Shown here piece after piece: positions 8,800-18,463 of a DNA stretch of 64,000 bases. The notes below the pieces were generated by a model that saw only the letters and a program-made list of their open reading frames with translations, searched no databases and was not told where the DNA came from. The translations under genes and the position numbers were made by a program. This DNA is from Dyadobacter crusticola DSM 16708 (lineage in GTDB: Bacteria; Bacteroidota; Bacteroidia; Cytophagales; Spirosomataceae). Location of the stretch: the NCBI RefSeq assembly GCF_000701505.1, contig NZ_JNJB01000016.1, positions 61,864 to 125,863 on the forward strand. Reading direction: 5' to 3'. Each line of letters begins with the position of its first letter. Position 1 is the first letter of the stretch.

Positions 8800-11433
8800 C
8801 TATTCGGTTTTTAGAGATTTGACCGGATCTGACAGTGCGGCGCGGATTGCCTGGTAGCTCACGGTAAGCAGCGTAATCACCAATGCGCCTAATGTAGAAA
8901 CTGCAAAAATCCACCAGGAGATTTCCGTCCGGTACTGATAAGAAAGCAGCCAGTTGTTCAGAAAATACCAGGCAAGCGGAATCGAGATCAGGCAGGAGAC
9001 AATCACCAGCAACACGAAATCCTTTGATAAAAGAGCCCAAAGATTCGGTACAGTCGCCCCTAATACTTTCCGGATGCCAATTTCCTTGGTACGCTGCTCG
9101 GCAGTAAAGGAGGCGAGTCCAAATAATCCAAGGCAACTGATCAGTATCGCCAGTCCGGCAAATACAGATGCCAGTTTGGCAATGCGTTCTTCCGCGGAAA
9201 ACTTCGCTGCGAATTGCTGGTCTGCAAACTTGAAATCGAACGGACTTCCCGGACTCAGTTTCCTGAAAACACTTTCAATTTTGTCCAGCGACTCACGTGC
9301 TGACATTGTCGGATTCAGCTTGATGTTAATCACATTTGCCCAGCCATAATTGACCATGAAAAGCGCTGGCCTGACTGGCTCGAAAGGAGAATCCATCAGC
9401 ATATCTTTAATCACGCCGACGATGGTATACGTGACTCCATTCCATTTTATGTACTTTCCGACCATATCCGCAGGCTTCTTATAGCCCATATATTTCAATG
9501 CGGCTTCATTCATTACCATTCCCGTCGAATCCGTTGAAAATGATCTTGAAAAATCCCTTCCTCCGACAAACTGCCAGCCGACCGTCTTACCAAAGTCGTG
9601 CGTCACCCCGATCGTGCAGAAATTGTCCTTGAAATTCGGGTCTTTACCCTCCCATTCAAACCCACCATTATTAGAGCTGTTTTGTGTTGGTGGCGTAGAT
9701 GATGTGGACATTTCCACAGCTGCGCCCGTTTCCAGCAAACTCCCTCTTAATACATTGTATTGATTGTAAAGTTCTGGTGTGTTGATATTGACAGTGATCA
9801 GCCCATTGCGGTCATAGCCGATCGGACGGTTCTTAGCATGCTGTATTTGCCGGTAAACAATGATCGTTCCGATAATCAGGGTTACTGATACCGTGAATTG
9901 CAGAACGACAAGCACCTTACGCGGAACAGCGGCAAAACGACCAAGCGAAAAGGTTCCTTTCAATACTTTGACAGGCTGAAAAGAAGAAAGGTAAAGCGCC
10001 GGGTAACTTCCGGAGATTACACCTGTGATAACACAAAAGGCGACACCGGCAAACCAGAACAATGGATTTGTCCATAAGAAAACGATCTTTTTGTCGGACA
10101 GTACATTAAATGCAGGGAGCAGCAAGACAACGAGGGCGATAGCAAGCACAAATGCACAAGCGACCACCAGCAAAGACTCGCTCAAAAACTGACCGATAAG
10201 CTGGCCGCGCAGCGAACCGATCGCCTTTCGGATACCCACTTCCTTCGCCCGCTTTTCCGACCTGGCTGTACTCAAATTCATAAAATTGATGGAAGCCAGC
10301 AGCAATACAAATGCCCCGATAATGGCAAATAACCAGACATATTGAATGCGTGCATTGATATTGCCCGATGCATCCCATCCTGAATAAAGGTGCCATCTTG
10401 CCATCGGATGCAGGAACAGCTCCGGTTTCAGGTAAGCTGTCTGCGGTGAGTGTTTGAGCTTAATATGCCTGATCTTTTTAGATACATTATCAACAGTTGA
10501 TTTGGGGCTGAGCTGCGCCAATATCTGCCACGAATTATTGTCCCATTCCACATTGTCCAGTGCCGACTTCACCCAGCTTTGCGTCGCCACGTACAAGTCC
10601 CAGGGAGCAATGAAGGTCAGGTCGCGAAACTCTGTGTTATAGGGAAGATCTTCATAAACACCCGTGACTTTCAGGTTCATCGCATTGTCGAGCCTGACGA
10701 TTTTACCGACCGGATTTACGCTCCCGAAAAGAACCTTCGCAACACTTTCCGACAACATGATCGAGTACGGTTCTTGCAAACCTGCCCGCGTTCCGGCGAG
10801 CATTTTCAGTGAGAATAGCTCAGGCGCTTCTTCGCTCATGTAGGTACCTTTTCTGGTAAATTTCCTTTCACCGTTCGCGACGATGTGCTCCCCGGAAAAA
10901 GAGGACATGACAATGTATTTGAAATCGGACCCATAGTGCGTACGAAGCTCATTCCCGAGTGGAGCAGGCATGTATTCGCCGTGGTATTTAGTACCGTCAG
11001 CCACCACGGTCTGCATGACCTTGGCTATCTTATCGTAATTCCGGTGGTACTTGTTAAATGAAAATTCATCGTGGATCCAGAGTCCAATCAGCATGGCGAC
11101 GGCCATTCCGGCAGCAAGCCCGCCGATGTTGATAAAAGAATACCCCTTGTTTTTAGTGAGGTTTCTTAATGCGACTTTGAAGTAGTTCTGGATCATGGCT
11201 GGACTGGCTAAATAGGTTCTTGGATATTGCTGCGACTTTTTGTCCCTGGCGAAAGGCCGCAGTAGCTTAAATACATTCAGAATGTAGCGTTGCCGGGCGC
11301 GGGCTGCACCCACGGTTCGCACCCAATGCGCATACATTTCTAGTAAATCACCTTGTAGTTCCTCCGATGTGTTCGGATCAGCGAAGCGGGCCAGGAGCTT
11401 GCTGGCCCATTGCGGGGGTGTTATCTTTTTCAT
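8800..11433 (-). CDS. FtsX/MacB-type ABC transporter permease with N-terminal prefix domain
   Basis: 877 residues. Residues about 1-70 (ITPPQWASKLLARFADPN...) are the permease prefix domain common in Bacteroidota. Then a transmembrane helix (INIGGLAAGMAVAMLIGLWI), a MacB-like periplasmic core, an FtsX domain with three helices (STARSEKRAKEVGIRKAIG), and a second core/FtsX copy ending in FTAEQRTKEIGIRKVLGA. No ATPase gene is adjacent. Such permeases act with a separate ATPase in export or envelope stress. The start directly abuts the stop of the PadR regulator gene, so the pair is one operon, and PadR probably senses a toxic or envelope-active compound. Confidence 0.92.
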   Translation of the reverse strand: MKKITPPQWASKLLARFADPNTSEELQGDLLEMYAHWVRTVGAARARQRYILNVFKLLRPFARDKKSQQYPRTYLASPAMIQNYFKVALRNLTKNKGYSFINIGGLAAGMAVAMLIGLWIHDEFSFNKYHRNYDKIAKVMQTVVADGTKYHGEYMPAPLGNELRTHYGSDFKYIVMSSFSGEHIVANGERKFTRKGTYMSEEAPELFSLKMLAGTRAGLQEPYSIMLSESVAKVLFGSVNPVGKIVRLDNAMNLKVTGVYEDLPYNTEFRDLTFIAPWDLYVATQSWVKSALDNVEWDNNSWQILAQLSPKSTVDNVSKKIRHIKLKHSPQTAYLKPELFLHPMARWHLYSGWDASGNINARIQYVWLFAIIGAFVLLLASINFMNLSTARSEKRAKEVGIRKAIGSLRGQLIGQFLSESLLVVACAFVLAIALVVLLLPAFNVLSDKKIVFLWTNPLFWFAGVAFCVITGVISGSYPALYLSSFQPVKVLKGTFSLGRFAAVPRKVLVVLQFTVSVTLIIGTIIVYRQIQHAKNRPIGYDRNGLITVNINTPELYNQYNVLRGSLLETGAAVEMSTSSTPPTQNSSNNGGFEWEGKDPNFKDNFCTIGVTHDFGKTVGWQFVGGRDFSRSFSTDSTGMVMNEAALKYMGYKKPADMVGKYIKWNGVTYTIVGVIKDMLMDSPFEPVRPALFMVNYGWANVINIKLNPTMSARESLDKIESVFRKLSPGSPFDFKFADQQFAAKFSAEERIAKLASVFAGLAILISCLGLFGLASFTAEQRTKEIGIRKVLGATVPNLWALLSKDFVLLVIVSCLISIPLAWYFLNNWLLSYQYRTEISWWIFAVSTLGALVITLLTVSYQAIRAALSDPVKSLKTE

Positions 11434-11772
11434 TTACCCTTTTGTTAATTGGAATCCGGATTGCGGAAGTGCATTCCACAAATCGTCGCGAACCTGTTTC
11501 ACTTCCAACAGCACTTTTTGCCCGAGTGCCGTAACGACAAAAAAGCGCTTGCGCCGTCCGCCGCGCTCAGCCGTGGCCCCGCCCATGACAGAAGTCAGGT
11601 AACCCTTTTGCTCCATTCGCTGCAAGGTTGTATGCACGGAACTGAATCCGACCAGTCGACCCGTTTTACGTTCAAGCTCCTGCGTCACGGTAACCGCATA
11701 GGCGTTCTCGCCAAGTACTGCGACTGTCAGCAAAACTACCTCCTCAAACTCTCCCAAAAACACACGCTTCAT
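11434..11772 (-). CDS. PadR-family transcriptional regulator
   Basis: 112 residues from ATG 11772; an upstream start would add 18 unlikely residues. The N-terminal winged helix (FEEVVLLTVAVLGENAYAVTV, SSVHTTLQRMEQKGYL) and the basic wing GGRRKRFFVVTALG define PadR. It is directly followed, with zero spacing, by the FtsX-type permease gene, an arrangement widespread in Bacteroidota where the regulator represses the operon. Likely autoregulated from the 200-bp region 11773-11976, which it shares with the divergent PHP-like gene. Confidence 0.92.
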   Translation of the reverse strand: MKRVFLGEFEEVVLLTVAVLGENAYAVTVTQELERKTGRLVGFSSVHTTLQRMEQKGYLTSVMGGATAERGGRRKRFFVVTALGQKVLLEVKQVRDDLWNALPQSGFQLTKG

Positions 11773-11976
11773 AAATGCATTTTGATTTATTCCGATAATG
11801 TCGATTAAATAACTGTACCGGCGCAAATTTTTCCACCAACCTCCTGTATTACAGCATTGTGTGGGTTAACTCACAAACAGACGCCTGTTCGATTTCGAAC
11901 GAAATTAACAAAGTGCCCGGGTAGAATACATTCAAATTCTGCTATACTGATATGAATGCAACAGCCAAAACCAACT

Positions 11977-14067
11977 ATGAAATTAAAGGCACTTCTTCTG
12001 CTTACGCTACTATCCATGGGGATTGTACAGGGCCAAATTAAACCCGATACCCGGCAATTTGACCAGAAAGGTGAAGCCACAATCGCCACCCGTAAAGATC
12101 TGGTAGAGATCACCTGGCCTGCCGGTGAGGGGAAGTTTGGACAAGTACAGTTCGATCTCTCCGCCTCGCGGCCGCTGTTCAAACGCATTGCGCTTGGAAG
12201 CAAAGCTGCGCCTGTCACGATTTCGGAAGACCTGGATGCGGCATTTCTGCTGACTGTCGGCAAGCGCGATTTGATGTCACAGAATGGATGGAATATTTTC
12301 TTCGACAAAGTACCCTCGCGCCCTTTCGAGACTTTCCCAATTGTGCTTAAAAAATCAGGTATCTCGGTCAAAAGTATTGGAAGCCGCACGGTTGTAAGCA
12401 TCGGCAGCCTGTCCGCTGACCGATTTTCAGGCGCATTGGAAGTGACATTTTACAATGGAAGCCCGCTGTTCAATATCGCAGCCGTGATGTCGACGACCGG
12501 GAAAGCGGCGGCTATTGTTTACGATGCCGGGCTCGTCAGCAAAACGGACGAATGGAAAAAGCTTTCCTGGACAAACACCGCTGATGAGATCGAAACTGCG
12601 GCGGTTCAGTTCAGTGATTCTGCGAGGAATCTTGCCGTTAAATACCGCACCATCACCGCGCAAGCCGAAAATGGATCGCTGGCTATTTTCCCGGCGCCGC
12701 ACCAATACTTTTACCCGCTCGACGAAGCTTTCAATCTAAAATTCATCTGGCACGGGAAAGGTTACCGGAAAATGCTGGACGGGTACGGGATCGGAATCCG
12801 GCAGGAACTGGAAGGCGACCGCCGCTTTGTACCGTGGTTCAATGCGCCCCCCGGAACCGCGCAGCGCCTGAATTTCTTCTGCCTGCTCAGTGACGCGGGC
12901 GGCAGTGATGCGATCGGGGCTGTCAAGAAATTTACCAATGCAGACAGGTACCCTCAACTGCCGGGCTTCAAAACCATGTCCAGCCATTTTCACAATGAGT
13001 TTATCATGAATGTGGTACTCGCTGGCAAGCCCGTTCCTGAGAAGCCCGAGTTTGTGGAAGTGTTCAAAAGCCTTGGTGTGGATATGGTCCATTTGGGGGA
13101 GTTCCATTATACTGCGCACCCGAAAGGCCCGGATTCGTTACGGTTGCGGGAACTGAAAGCGCTTTTCGAGCAATGCAAAAGACTTTCAGACAACGAGTTC
13201 CTGCTGATGCCGGGTGAAGAGCCTAATGAATTCTTCGGCGGGCACTGGATGCAGCTTTTTCCTAAACCTGTGTACTGGATCATGTCACGGAAAAAGGATC
13301 AGCCTTTTGTCGAGAACAAGCCAGGATTCGGGAAAGTGTATCGCATTGGCGACAAAGAAGATATGCTGAAATTATTGCAGGAAGAGCGGGGATTAGCCTG
13401 GACTGCGCATGCGAGAACAAAAGGTTCGGTGAATACGCCCGACATTTACAACCACGAAGCATTCTTCAAATCCGACCGGTTTATGGGGGCCGCCTGGAAG
13501 GCAATGCCCGCGGACCTTTCTCAGCCAAGACTCGGAAATCGCGTGCTCGACTTACTTGATGATATGAACAACTGGGGCGAGAAAAAGACCGTGATTGCTG
13601 AGGCTGACCTTTTTACCATTACCCGGGAAAACGAAATGTACGCCCACATGAATGTCAATTACCTGATGCTCGATCAGCTGCCGAAGTATGATGAAGGCTG
13701 GCAACCTGTAACGGAGGCAATGCAAAGCGGCAAGTTTTTCAGCTCGACCGGCGAGGTATTAATGCACGAATTGAAAGTGAATGGTAAGCTGTCAGGAGAA
13801 ACACTCGCGCTGAATGCCGATGGTACCGCAAATGTGAACTTGAAGCTAAGCTGGACTTTCCCGATGAACTTCGTGGAGATTATCTCGGGTGATGGCGAAA
13901 ACGTGTTCCGCGAAAAAATAGATCTGTCTAAAACCAAAGCCTTCGGCGAGCAGCAGTTTCAGTTCCGGCCCAATCTGAAAGGAAGAAAGTGGATGCGGGT
14001 GGAAGCCTGGGATAGCGCCGTAAATGGTGCTTTCAGCCAAACCTTTTACCTGATCCCCAACAAGTAG
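11977..14067 (+). CDS. Secreted PHP-like metal-dependent hydrolase, hypothetical
   Basis: About 696 residues from ATG 11977, giving a good signal peptide (MKLKALLLLTLLSMGIVQGQ). The N-terminal 330 residues are beta-rich. The central part carries a set of His and acidic residues suited to metal binding: SSHFHNEF, DMVHLGEFHYTAHPKG, PGEEPNEFFGGHW and LAWTAHARTKG. This resembles the PHP/TIM-barrel phosphoesterase superfamily, although the usual HxH start is replaced by HFH. A C-terminal beta domain ends the protein. It probably acts in the periplasm on a phosphate or sugar ester; substrate unknown. Confidence 0.6.
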   Translation: MKLKALLLLTLLSMGIVQGQIKPDTRQFDQKGEATIATRKDLVEITWPAGEGKFGQVQFDLSASRPLFKRIALGSKAAPVTISEDLDAAFLLTVGKRDLMSQNGWNIFFDKVPSRPFETFPIVLKKSGISVKSIGSRTVVSIGSLSADRFSGALEVTFYNGSPLFNIAAVMSTTGKAAAIVYDAGLVSKTDEWKKLSWTNTADEIETAAVQFSDSARNLAVKYRTITAQAENGSLAIFPAPHQYFYPLDEAFNLKFIWHGKGYRKMLDGYGIGIRQELEGDRRFVPWFNAPPGTAQRLNFFCLLSDAGGSDAIGAVKKFTNADRYPQLPGFKTMSSHFHNEFIMNVVLAGKPVPEKPEFVEVFKSLGVDMVHLGEFHYTAHPKGPDSLRLRELKALFEQCKRLSDNEFLLMPGEEPNEFFGGHWMQLFPKPVYWIMSRKKDQPFVENKPGFGKVYRIGDKEDMLKLLQEERGLAWTAHARTKGSVNTPDIYNHEAFFKSDRFMGAAWKAMPADLSQPRLGNRVLDLLDDMNNWGEKKTVIAEADLFTITRENEMYAHMNVNYLMLDQLPKYDEGWQPVTEAMQSGKFFSSTGEVLMHELKVNGKLSGETLALNADGTANVNLKLSWTFPMNFVEIISGDGENVFREKIDLSKTKAFGEQQFQFRPNLKGRKWMRVEAWDSAVNGAFSQTFYLIPNK

Positions 14068-14085
14068 CCCGATTTTACCCAACAT

Positions 14086-14122
14086 AAAAAGGCCGGAAGA
14101 CATGAATCTCCCGGCCTTTTTA
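14086..14122. terminator. Bidirectional terminator
   Basis: Perfect stem AAAAAGGCCGG / CCGGCCTTTTT around a 15-nt loop, between the convergent PHP-like gene and the TonB-dependent receptor gene. T-runs on both strands make it usable from both sides. Confidence 0.9.
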
Positions 14123-14148
14123 CACCGATACCTCTTTTTCAACAAAAA

Positions 14149-16569
14149 TCAGAAGTTGTAAGTAATGTTCGCTAACAATGCACGCGGCATTTGCGGCGCA
14201 ATCGTAGACCATCCCTTATAATATTCTTTGTTGAATGCATTGTTCAGCTTCAATCCGATGCGGTAGTTTTCCGCCTGATAAAAGAGCGATGCATTTGCTA
14301 CGGTATATGCAGGGAGCATAAAGTCTCCGGTCGAAACATAGTTGATTGCAAAACGCTCGCTCGCGCCATTGATCCCCGCTCCTATTCCGAATCCAGCCAG
14401 TTTTCCGCCTGGTACCTCGTAGTTCGCCCACGCGTTATAGGTGTGTTTCGAGCCTGCGTCAAGTGGCCTTTTGTTCAGGATATCGCTATTGTCGGATTTA
14501 GTGGTTTTGCTGTCGTTATTGCTGTAACCCGCCCTGATATTCAGTCCATTCACAGGATTTGCATTCAGTTCAATCTCAAAACCTTTGCTGTATCTTTCGC
14601 CTCCCTGAATTTTGTTGAAAGGCGACGCAGGATCTGTGATCACCATGTTCTTTACCTGGATATCGTAATAGCTGATCGTCGCATTCAGCTTGTTTTTGAT
14701 AATGTTGGTTTTAATACCAAACTCAATCTGGTTAGCCTGCTCCGGTCTGAATGTCTTGATCGTCTGCGGTCCGTCTTCGGGGTTCCCAACCAATGCAGGC
14801 GCCACATTGGTGAAGCCGTTTTGGTAATTAGCAAAAACAGAGACTTTATCTGCCACCGGCTGGTACAGGATACCGAACTTCGGCGAGAGTGTAGTCTGGT
14901 TGTAATCATCGTCAGAAGTTGATACACTTCCCACATTGTCAAAATGATCCACGCGCAAACCAACCATGACCGATAGCGTATTGGTAAGGTTCAGTACATC
15001 CGACGCGTAGGCGCTGTAAATGTTGTAACGCGATTTCGCATTTGAAACCGGCTGGCTCGCCAGAACAGCATCCACGGCAGCGGTAGAAAGCGGGTAGGTA
15101 GTCGTTTCCAGCGAATCCGTGAATGGATTATCCCCGTTAGCACGACCGTCAGGAGTTACATTCCCGTAGAATGCATAACCTGTTCCATTGCTTGTTGAAA
15201 TCGCAGAGAAATAGTCCAGACCTACCACAACGCGGTTCCGCATGGAGCCAAGACGGAAGTCACCGATGAAGTTTTGCTGGATATCAGATGTTCCGGTATA
15301 CTCATTTTGTTTGTTCAAAAACCTTGAATACGTATTGTCTCCAAGTACACCGAAGTCAAAAAGGTAAGAGTAGTATCCTCTTGTTGAAGTGGCGCTTTTG
15401 GAGATCAGCGTTTGTGATTCCCATTGATCCGACAATTTGTAGTCCATTTCCACGCGATAATTCTGCGTCGGGTTTTCCAGTGTAAGGTCATTGCTTGTGA
15501 ATGAAAGCTTGTTGTTGTAGCCAAGCTCTTTCATGTTTCTGGCTGTGGTAGGCGCACTTCTGTTCAGGAACAAGAACATCGGGTTAGTTTGCTCAGCCTG
15601 CGTGATCTCTCCGTAGAACGAGAAAGACAGGTTGTTATTTACCTTATAAGAAAGGGAAGGCGCTACAAAAAATGATTTTCTGAAACCTGCATCCTGAAAG
15701 CTGCGCTCGGTTGCGTAAGAAGTATTCAGCCTGAAATACAGATTTTTTTCCTTGCTCAATGCGGTATTGAAATCGCCCGTGATCTGATTGAGGCCGTAAG
15801 AGCCCGTTGTAAATGACAGCTCGCCGCCTGTTCCCACAAATGGTTTTTTAGTAACCACATTGATGAGTCCGCCGTAAGAGCTCACCGCATTTCCAAACAA
15901 GGTAGCAGAAGGTCCTTTCAGCACTTCAATACGTTCGATGTTGGCAGGATTGATCGTACCGTTTGTAAGTCCGGGCAGACCGTTAACCAGCTTCGGCTGC
16001 ACAGAAAAGCCACGCAGCGAAAAGTAACCTGCTCCATCACCGCCACGGCCGGTAGAGGTCCACAAATTTTCAACGCCAGTCGCATTCTTCAAAGCATCGT
16101 CAAAGTTAGTCACGATCTGGGATTTCAGCAGGTAGTTGGTAATGGTACTGTAAACCTGGGTATTCTCGAAATCGCGTAACGGTAACTTGGAAACGTAAGC
16201 CGTTTTGCTCCGCGAGAACTTATTTTCCCGCTCGCCTTCCACAACTACTTCGCGCAAAATCTCGTCGCCTGCATACAATGTCACAGTTTCAAGATCCACT
16301 TCATTCTGCGAAATGGTAAAGCGGATTTCCCTGGTTTTAAATCCTACTGAGGAAACGGAAAGCACATAGCTGCCGTCGTTGATGTTGGCTATCTCAAAAT
16401 AACCCGATTCATTCGTCTGCGCTCCGATGCCGGTATTTTTGATAACCACGTTAACACCAGGCAGCCCGTTTTTAGAGTTGTCCATCACCGTACCTTTCAG
16501 TTTACCTGACTGGGCAAAACAGTGGAATGATAGAAGAAAGCAAATTGAGAGTGATAGAAGAGATTTCAT
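14149..16569 (-). CDS. TonB-dependent siderophore-type receptor
   Basis: 806 residues. Signal peptide at 1-19; a carboxypeptidase-D regulatory-like domain at about 22-110 (GKLKGTVMDNSKNGLPGVNV); a plug domain with VENLWTSTGRGGD and IERIEVLKGPSATLFGNAV followed by GGLINVVTKKP; then a 22-strand barrel ending in NITYNF. The plug motifs and the RPEQANQIEFGIK segment fit ferric-siderophore receptors of the FhuA/FecA group. Energised by TonB-ExbBD, not encoded here. A hairpin/palindrome 56 bp upstream of the start (16625-16656) may be an iron-responsive operator. Ligand unknown. Confidence 0.92.
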   Translation of the reverse strand: MKSLLSLSICFLLSFHCFAQSGKLKGTVMDNSKNGLPGVNVVIKNTGIGAQTNESGYFEIANINDGSYVLSVSSVGFKTREIRFTISQNEVDLETVTLYAGDEILREVVVEGERENKFSRSKTAYVSKLPLRDFENTQVYSTITNYLLKSQIVTNFDDALKNATGVENLWTSTGRGGDGAGYFSLRGFSVQPKLVNGLPGLTNGTINPANIERIEVLKGPSATLFGNAVSSYGGLINVVTKKPFVGTGGELSFTTGSYGLNQITGDFNTALSKEKNLYFRLNTSYATERSFQDAGFRKSFFVAPSLSYKVNNNLSFSFYGEITQAEQTNPMFLFLNRSAPTTARNMKELGYNNKLSFTSNDLTLENPTQNYRVEMDYKLSDQWESQTLISKSATSTRGYYSYLFDFGVLGDNTYSRFLNKQNEYTGTSDIQQNFIGDFRLGSMRNRVVVGLDYFSAISTSNGTGYAFYGNVTPDGRANGDNPFTDSLETTTYPLSTAAVDAVLASQPVSNAKSRYNIYSAYASDVLNLTNTLSVMVGLRVDHFDNVGSVSTSDDDYNQTTLSPKFGILYQPVADKVSVFANYQNGFTNVAPALVGNPEDGPQTIKTFRPEQANQIEFGIKTNIIKNKLNATISYYDIQVKNMVITDPASPFNKIQGGERYSKGFEIELNANPVNGLNIRAGYSNNDSKTTKSDNSDILNKRPLDAGSKHTYNAWANYEVPGGKLAGFGIGAGINGASERFAINYVSTGDFMLPAYTVANASLFYQAENYRIGLKLNNAFNKEYYKGWSTIAPQMPRALLANITYNF

Positions 16570-16624
16570 TAACCTTATTTAGACAAATTACAAATCACAA
16601 ATGTATTTTGCCAAATGCGCACTT

Positions 16625-16656
16625 CCAAGCTATTTCTGATAATTATCAGAGCTTGG
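16625..16656. promoter_or_regulatory. Palindrome upstream of siderophore receptor, possible Fur-like operator
   Basis: A perfect 16-bp palindrome, TCTGATAATTATCAGA (16635-16650), is flanked by outer arms CCAAGC and GCTTGG. The core TGATAA-TTATCA resembles Fur-family half sites. It lies 56 bp before the receptor start, in a gap with no gene. Confidence 0.45.
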
Positions 16657-16723
16657 CGCGGAGGTATACTTCATCAATGTCCTTGTAAAAGTGAGTCTCG
16701 GGCGGGACCTGGTATTAAGAAGA

Positions 16724-17359
16724 CTAAGTCTGCTTCGTAACGCGTTCGTAAACGGAAGTGATTTTCACCTGCTTCACGCCATCTTTTGTATACAAATACC
16801 GCTTGTTTATAAAATGTAATCTGTCCAATTCGTCAATCTTCACGGATTCGGGTGCAACCCAGCGAAAGGGACGTTCATTCTCCGACGGCTCAACGATGAT
16901 CTCTTTCAAATCGTCGGAAAACCTGAAACTGCGCACGCTACCCTGATGCACATAATTTACAGCCAGATTTGCATTGTACTCCAGGCCAGGCCCCCCATCC
17001 CATTGCTTGTTTCCTATCGAGATATATTGTTCCGGCCAGCCCTGGGATATAATAAGCGATGAGTTGGCCAGCATATTTGATTTCCCGTAAATGCGTACCT
17101 CTACAATATGTGGATGGTTTTCGAACTGAAATGCCGGGATTTCTTTCAGCAAATCAGTTGAAGTGAGTCCATCCATGTTTATATCCAGTTCCTGATCGGC
17201 GATTGAGCTGACAATCCTGTATTTTCCATGAAATTGCTCGTGCAACTTTACCAACCTTTGCGCCTCCTGAGTTTCGGCGTCAACTACGGGATCATTGCTT
17301 TTTTTGCAGCCCGAAATCGTCGCAATTAGCACAGTACATATGAGTAGTAAATTTTTCAT
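16724..17359 (-). CDS. Hypothetical lipoprotein
   Basis: 212 residues from ATG 17359. The N-terminus MKNLLLICTVLIATISGCKK has a lipobox with Cys at residue 18, so it is a lipid-anchored envelope protein. The remainder is beta-rich with no recognisable motif (FHGKYRIVSSIADQELDIN, then repeated charged strands). It stands between the siderophore receptor region and the SDR operon, separated by gaps of 154 and 88 bp, so it is probably expressed alone. Function unknown. Confidence 0.65.
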   Translation of the reverse strand: MKNLLLICTVLIATISGCKKSNDPVVDAETQEAQRLVKLHEQFHGKYRIVSSIADQELDINMDGLTSTDLLKEIPAFQFENHPHIVEVRIYGKSNMLANSSLIISQGWPEQYISIGNKQWDGGPGLEYNANLAVNYVHQGSVRSFRFSDDLKEIIVEPSENERPFRWVAPESVKIDELDRLHFINKRYLYTKDGVKQVKITSVYERVTKQT

Positions 17360-17447
17360 CGTCAATTGTCGGCTAGTAGTTACACTAAACTAAATGTTGG
17401 CCAGCACTTTACAATGCTGGCCAACATAAATTTTTCTGACGCTCTTC

Positions 17448-18443
17448 TCAGATGTCCATAAACCTGGTATCCGTCAATTCTTCTGATAACTGCCACAACC
17501 GTTTCGCGGCTTGTTCGTCCAGTGAATAAGGCTTTACACCGGTTGAGAATTCTTGCCCGTGCGCCAGCTCGGCAATATCCACGTCTTCGCAGTACACGCC
17601 ACCGAGGTTTCCCAGCAACGAACTGGTCGCACACCAGATCGTAGTGGCCGCCCCCTGAGGAATGCTTTTGAGCGAGGCGATTGCCTCCGGTACAGGATTG
17701 CCCTGATCATCATAAAACCCTAACTGCTGCAATGTCGCAAGCGGCGCTTCCCTGGTCAGTTCTGTTCCCCAGATATTGCCCGGGTGCACAGCATAAGCTC
17801 TGATCCAGAGAGATTTTGCGCGGTTATCCAGTTCCATTGAAAACAGGTTCAGCGCGGTTTTGGAATGACCATAAGCCTGTAAGCTATCATATTCACGTTT
17901 TTCAAAATTCGGATCTTCGAAATTGAATGGGGCAAACTGGTGTCCCAGTGAAGAGATATTTACAATCCTTGCGCCGCCGGCTTCTTTCAATGCACTCCAA
18001 AGCTTTGCAGTGAGCCGGAATGGCGCCAGATAGTTGGTCGCGAGCTGCGATTCTATCCCGAGGCTGTTCCTGCGCAACGGTACGAACATAATGCCCGCAT
18101 TGTTGACCAGCAGATGCAATGGTCTGCCCGAGGCCAGAAATTTCTCCGCAAAAGCATCAATGGAACCAGGCTCCATCAGATCCATCTCTTCGATTTCTAC
18201 ACGCGCGATTCCTTCCAGATTCGCCTTCGCCTTTTGAATGCTCCTCGCCGGCACGATCACCGTTGCCCCGGCTGCTGCGAGGTTCTTCGTTGTTTCCAAG
18301 CCGATACCGGTATAACCTCCTGTTACAACCGCGATTTTTCCAGTCAGGTCAATTCCCGCTATAACTTCCGTGGAAGTCGAAGTGGCGCTGAAACCAGAGC
18401 CGAGCGGCCTCTGCAATGCGCCGTTATAATTGTTCAATTCCAT
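17448..18443 (-). CDS. SDR-family NAD(P)-dependent oxidoreductase
   Basis: 331 residues. Rossmann-fold motifs of short-chain dehydrogenases: TGGYTGIG (cofactor glycine motif, about 39-46), NNAGIM, catalytic Ser in VNISSLGHQ and the YGHSK Tyr/Lys pair. The length and the C-terminal part resemble retinol dehydrogenase/WW-oxidoreductase-like SDRs. It follows the second SDR gene after 20 bp on the same strand, so both are one operon, and the HxlR regulator gene is divergent from that operon. Substrate unknown; HxlR pairing suggests response to an electrophile or aldehyde (inference). Confidence 0.93.
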   Translation of the reverse strand: MELNNYNGALQRPLGSGFSATSTSTEVIAGIDLTGKIAVVTGGYTGIGLETTKNLAAAGATVIVPARSIQKAKANLEGIARVEIEEMDLMEPGSIDAFAEKFLASGRPLHLLVNNAGIMFVPLRRNSLGIESQLATNYLAPFRLTAKLWSALKEAGGARIVNISSLGHQFAPFNFEDPNFEKREYDSLQAYGHSKTALNLFSMELDNRAKSLWIRAYAVHPGNIWGTELTREAPLATLQQLGFYDDQGNPVPEAIASLKSIPQGAATTIWCATSSLLGNLGGVYCEDVDIAELAHGQEFSTGVKPYSLDEQAAKRLWQLSEELTDTRFMDI

Positions 18444-18463
18444 TGTGTTGCTATTAAATACTA

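Noticed and set aside
11887..11900. Palindrome GTTCGATTTCGAAC between PadR and the PHP-like gene
   Set aside because: Short, only one copy, and unlike the known ATGT/ACAT PadR operator; no support for a function.
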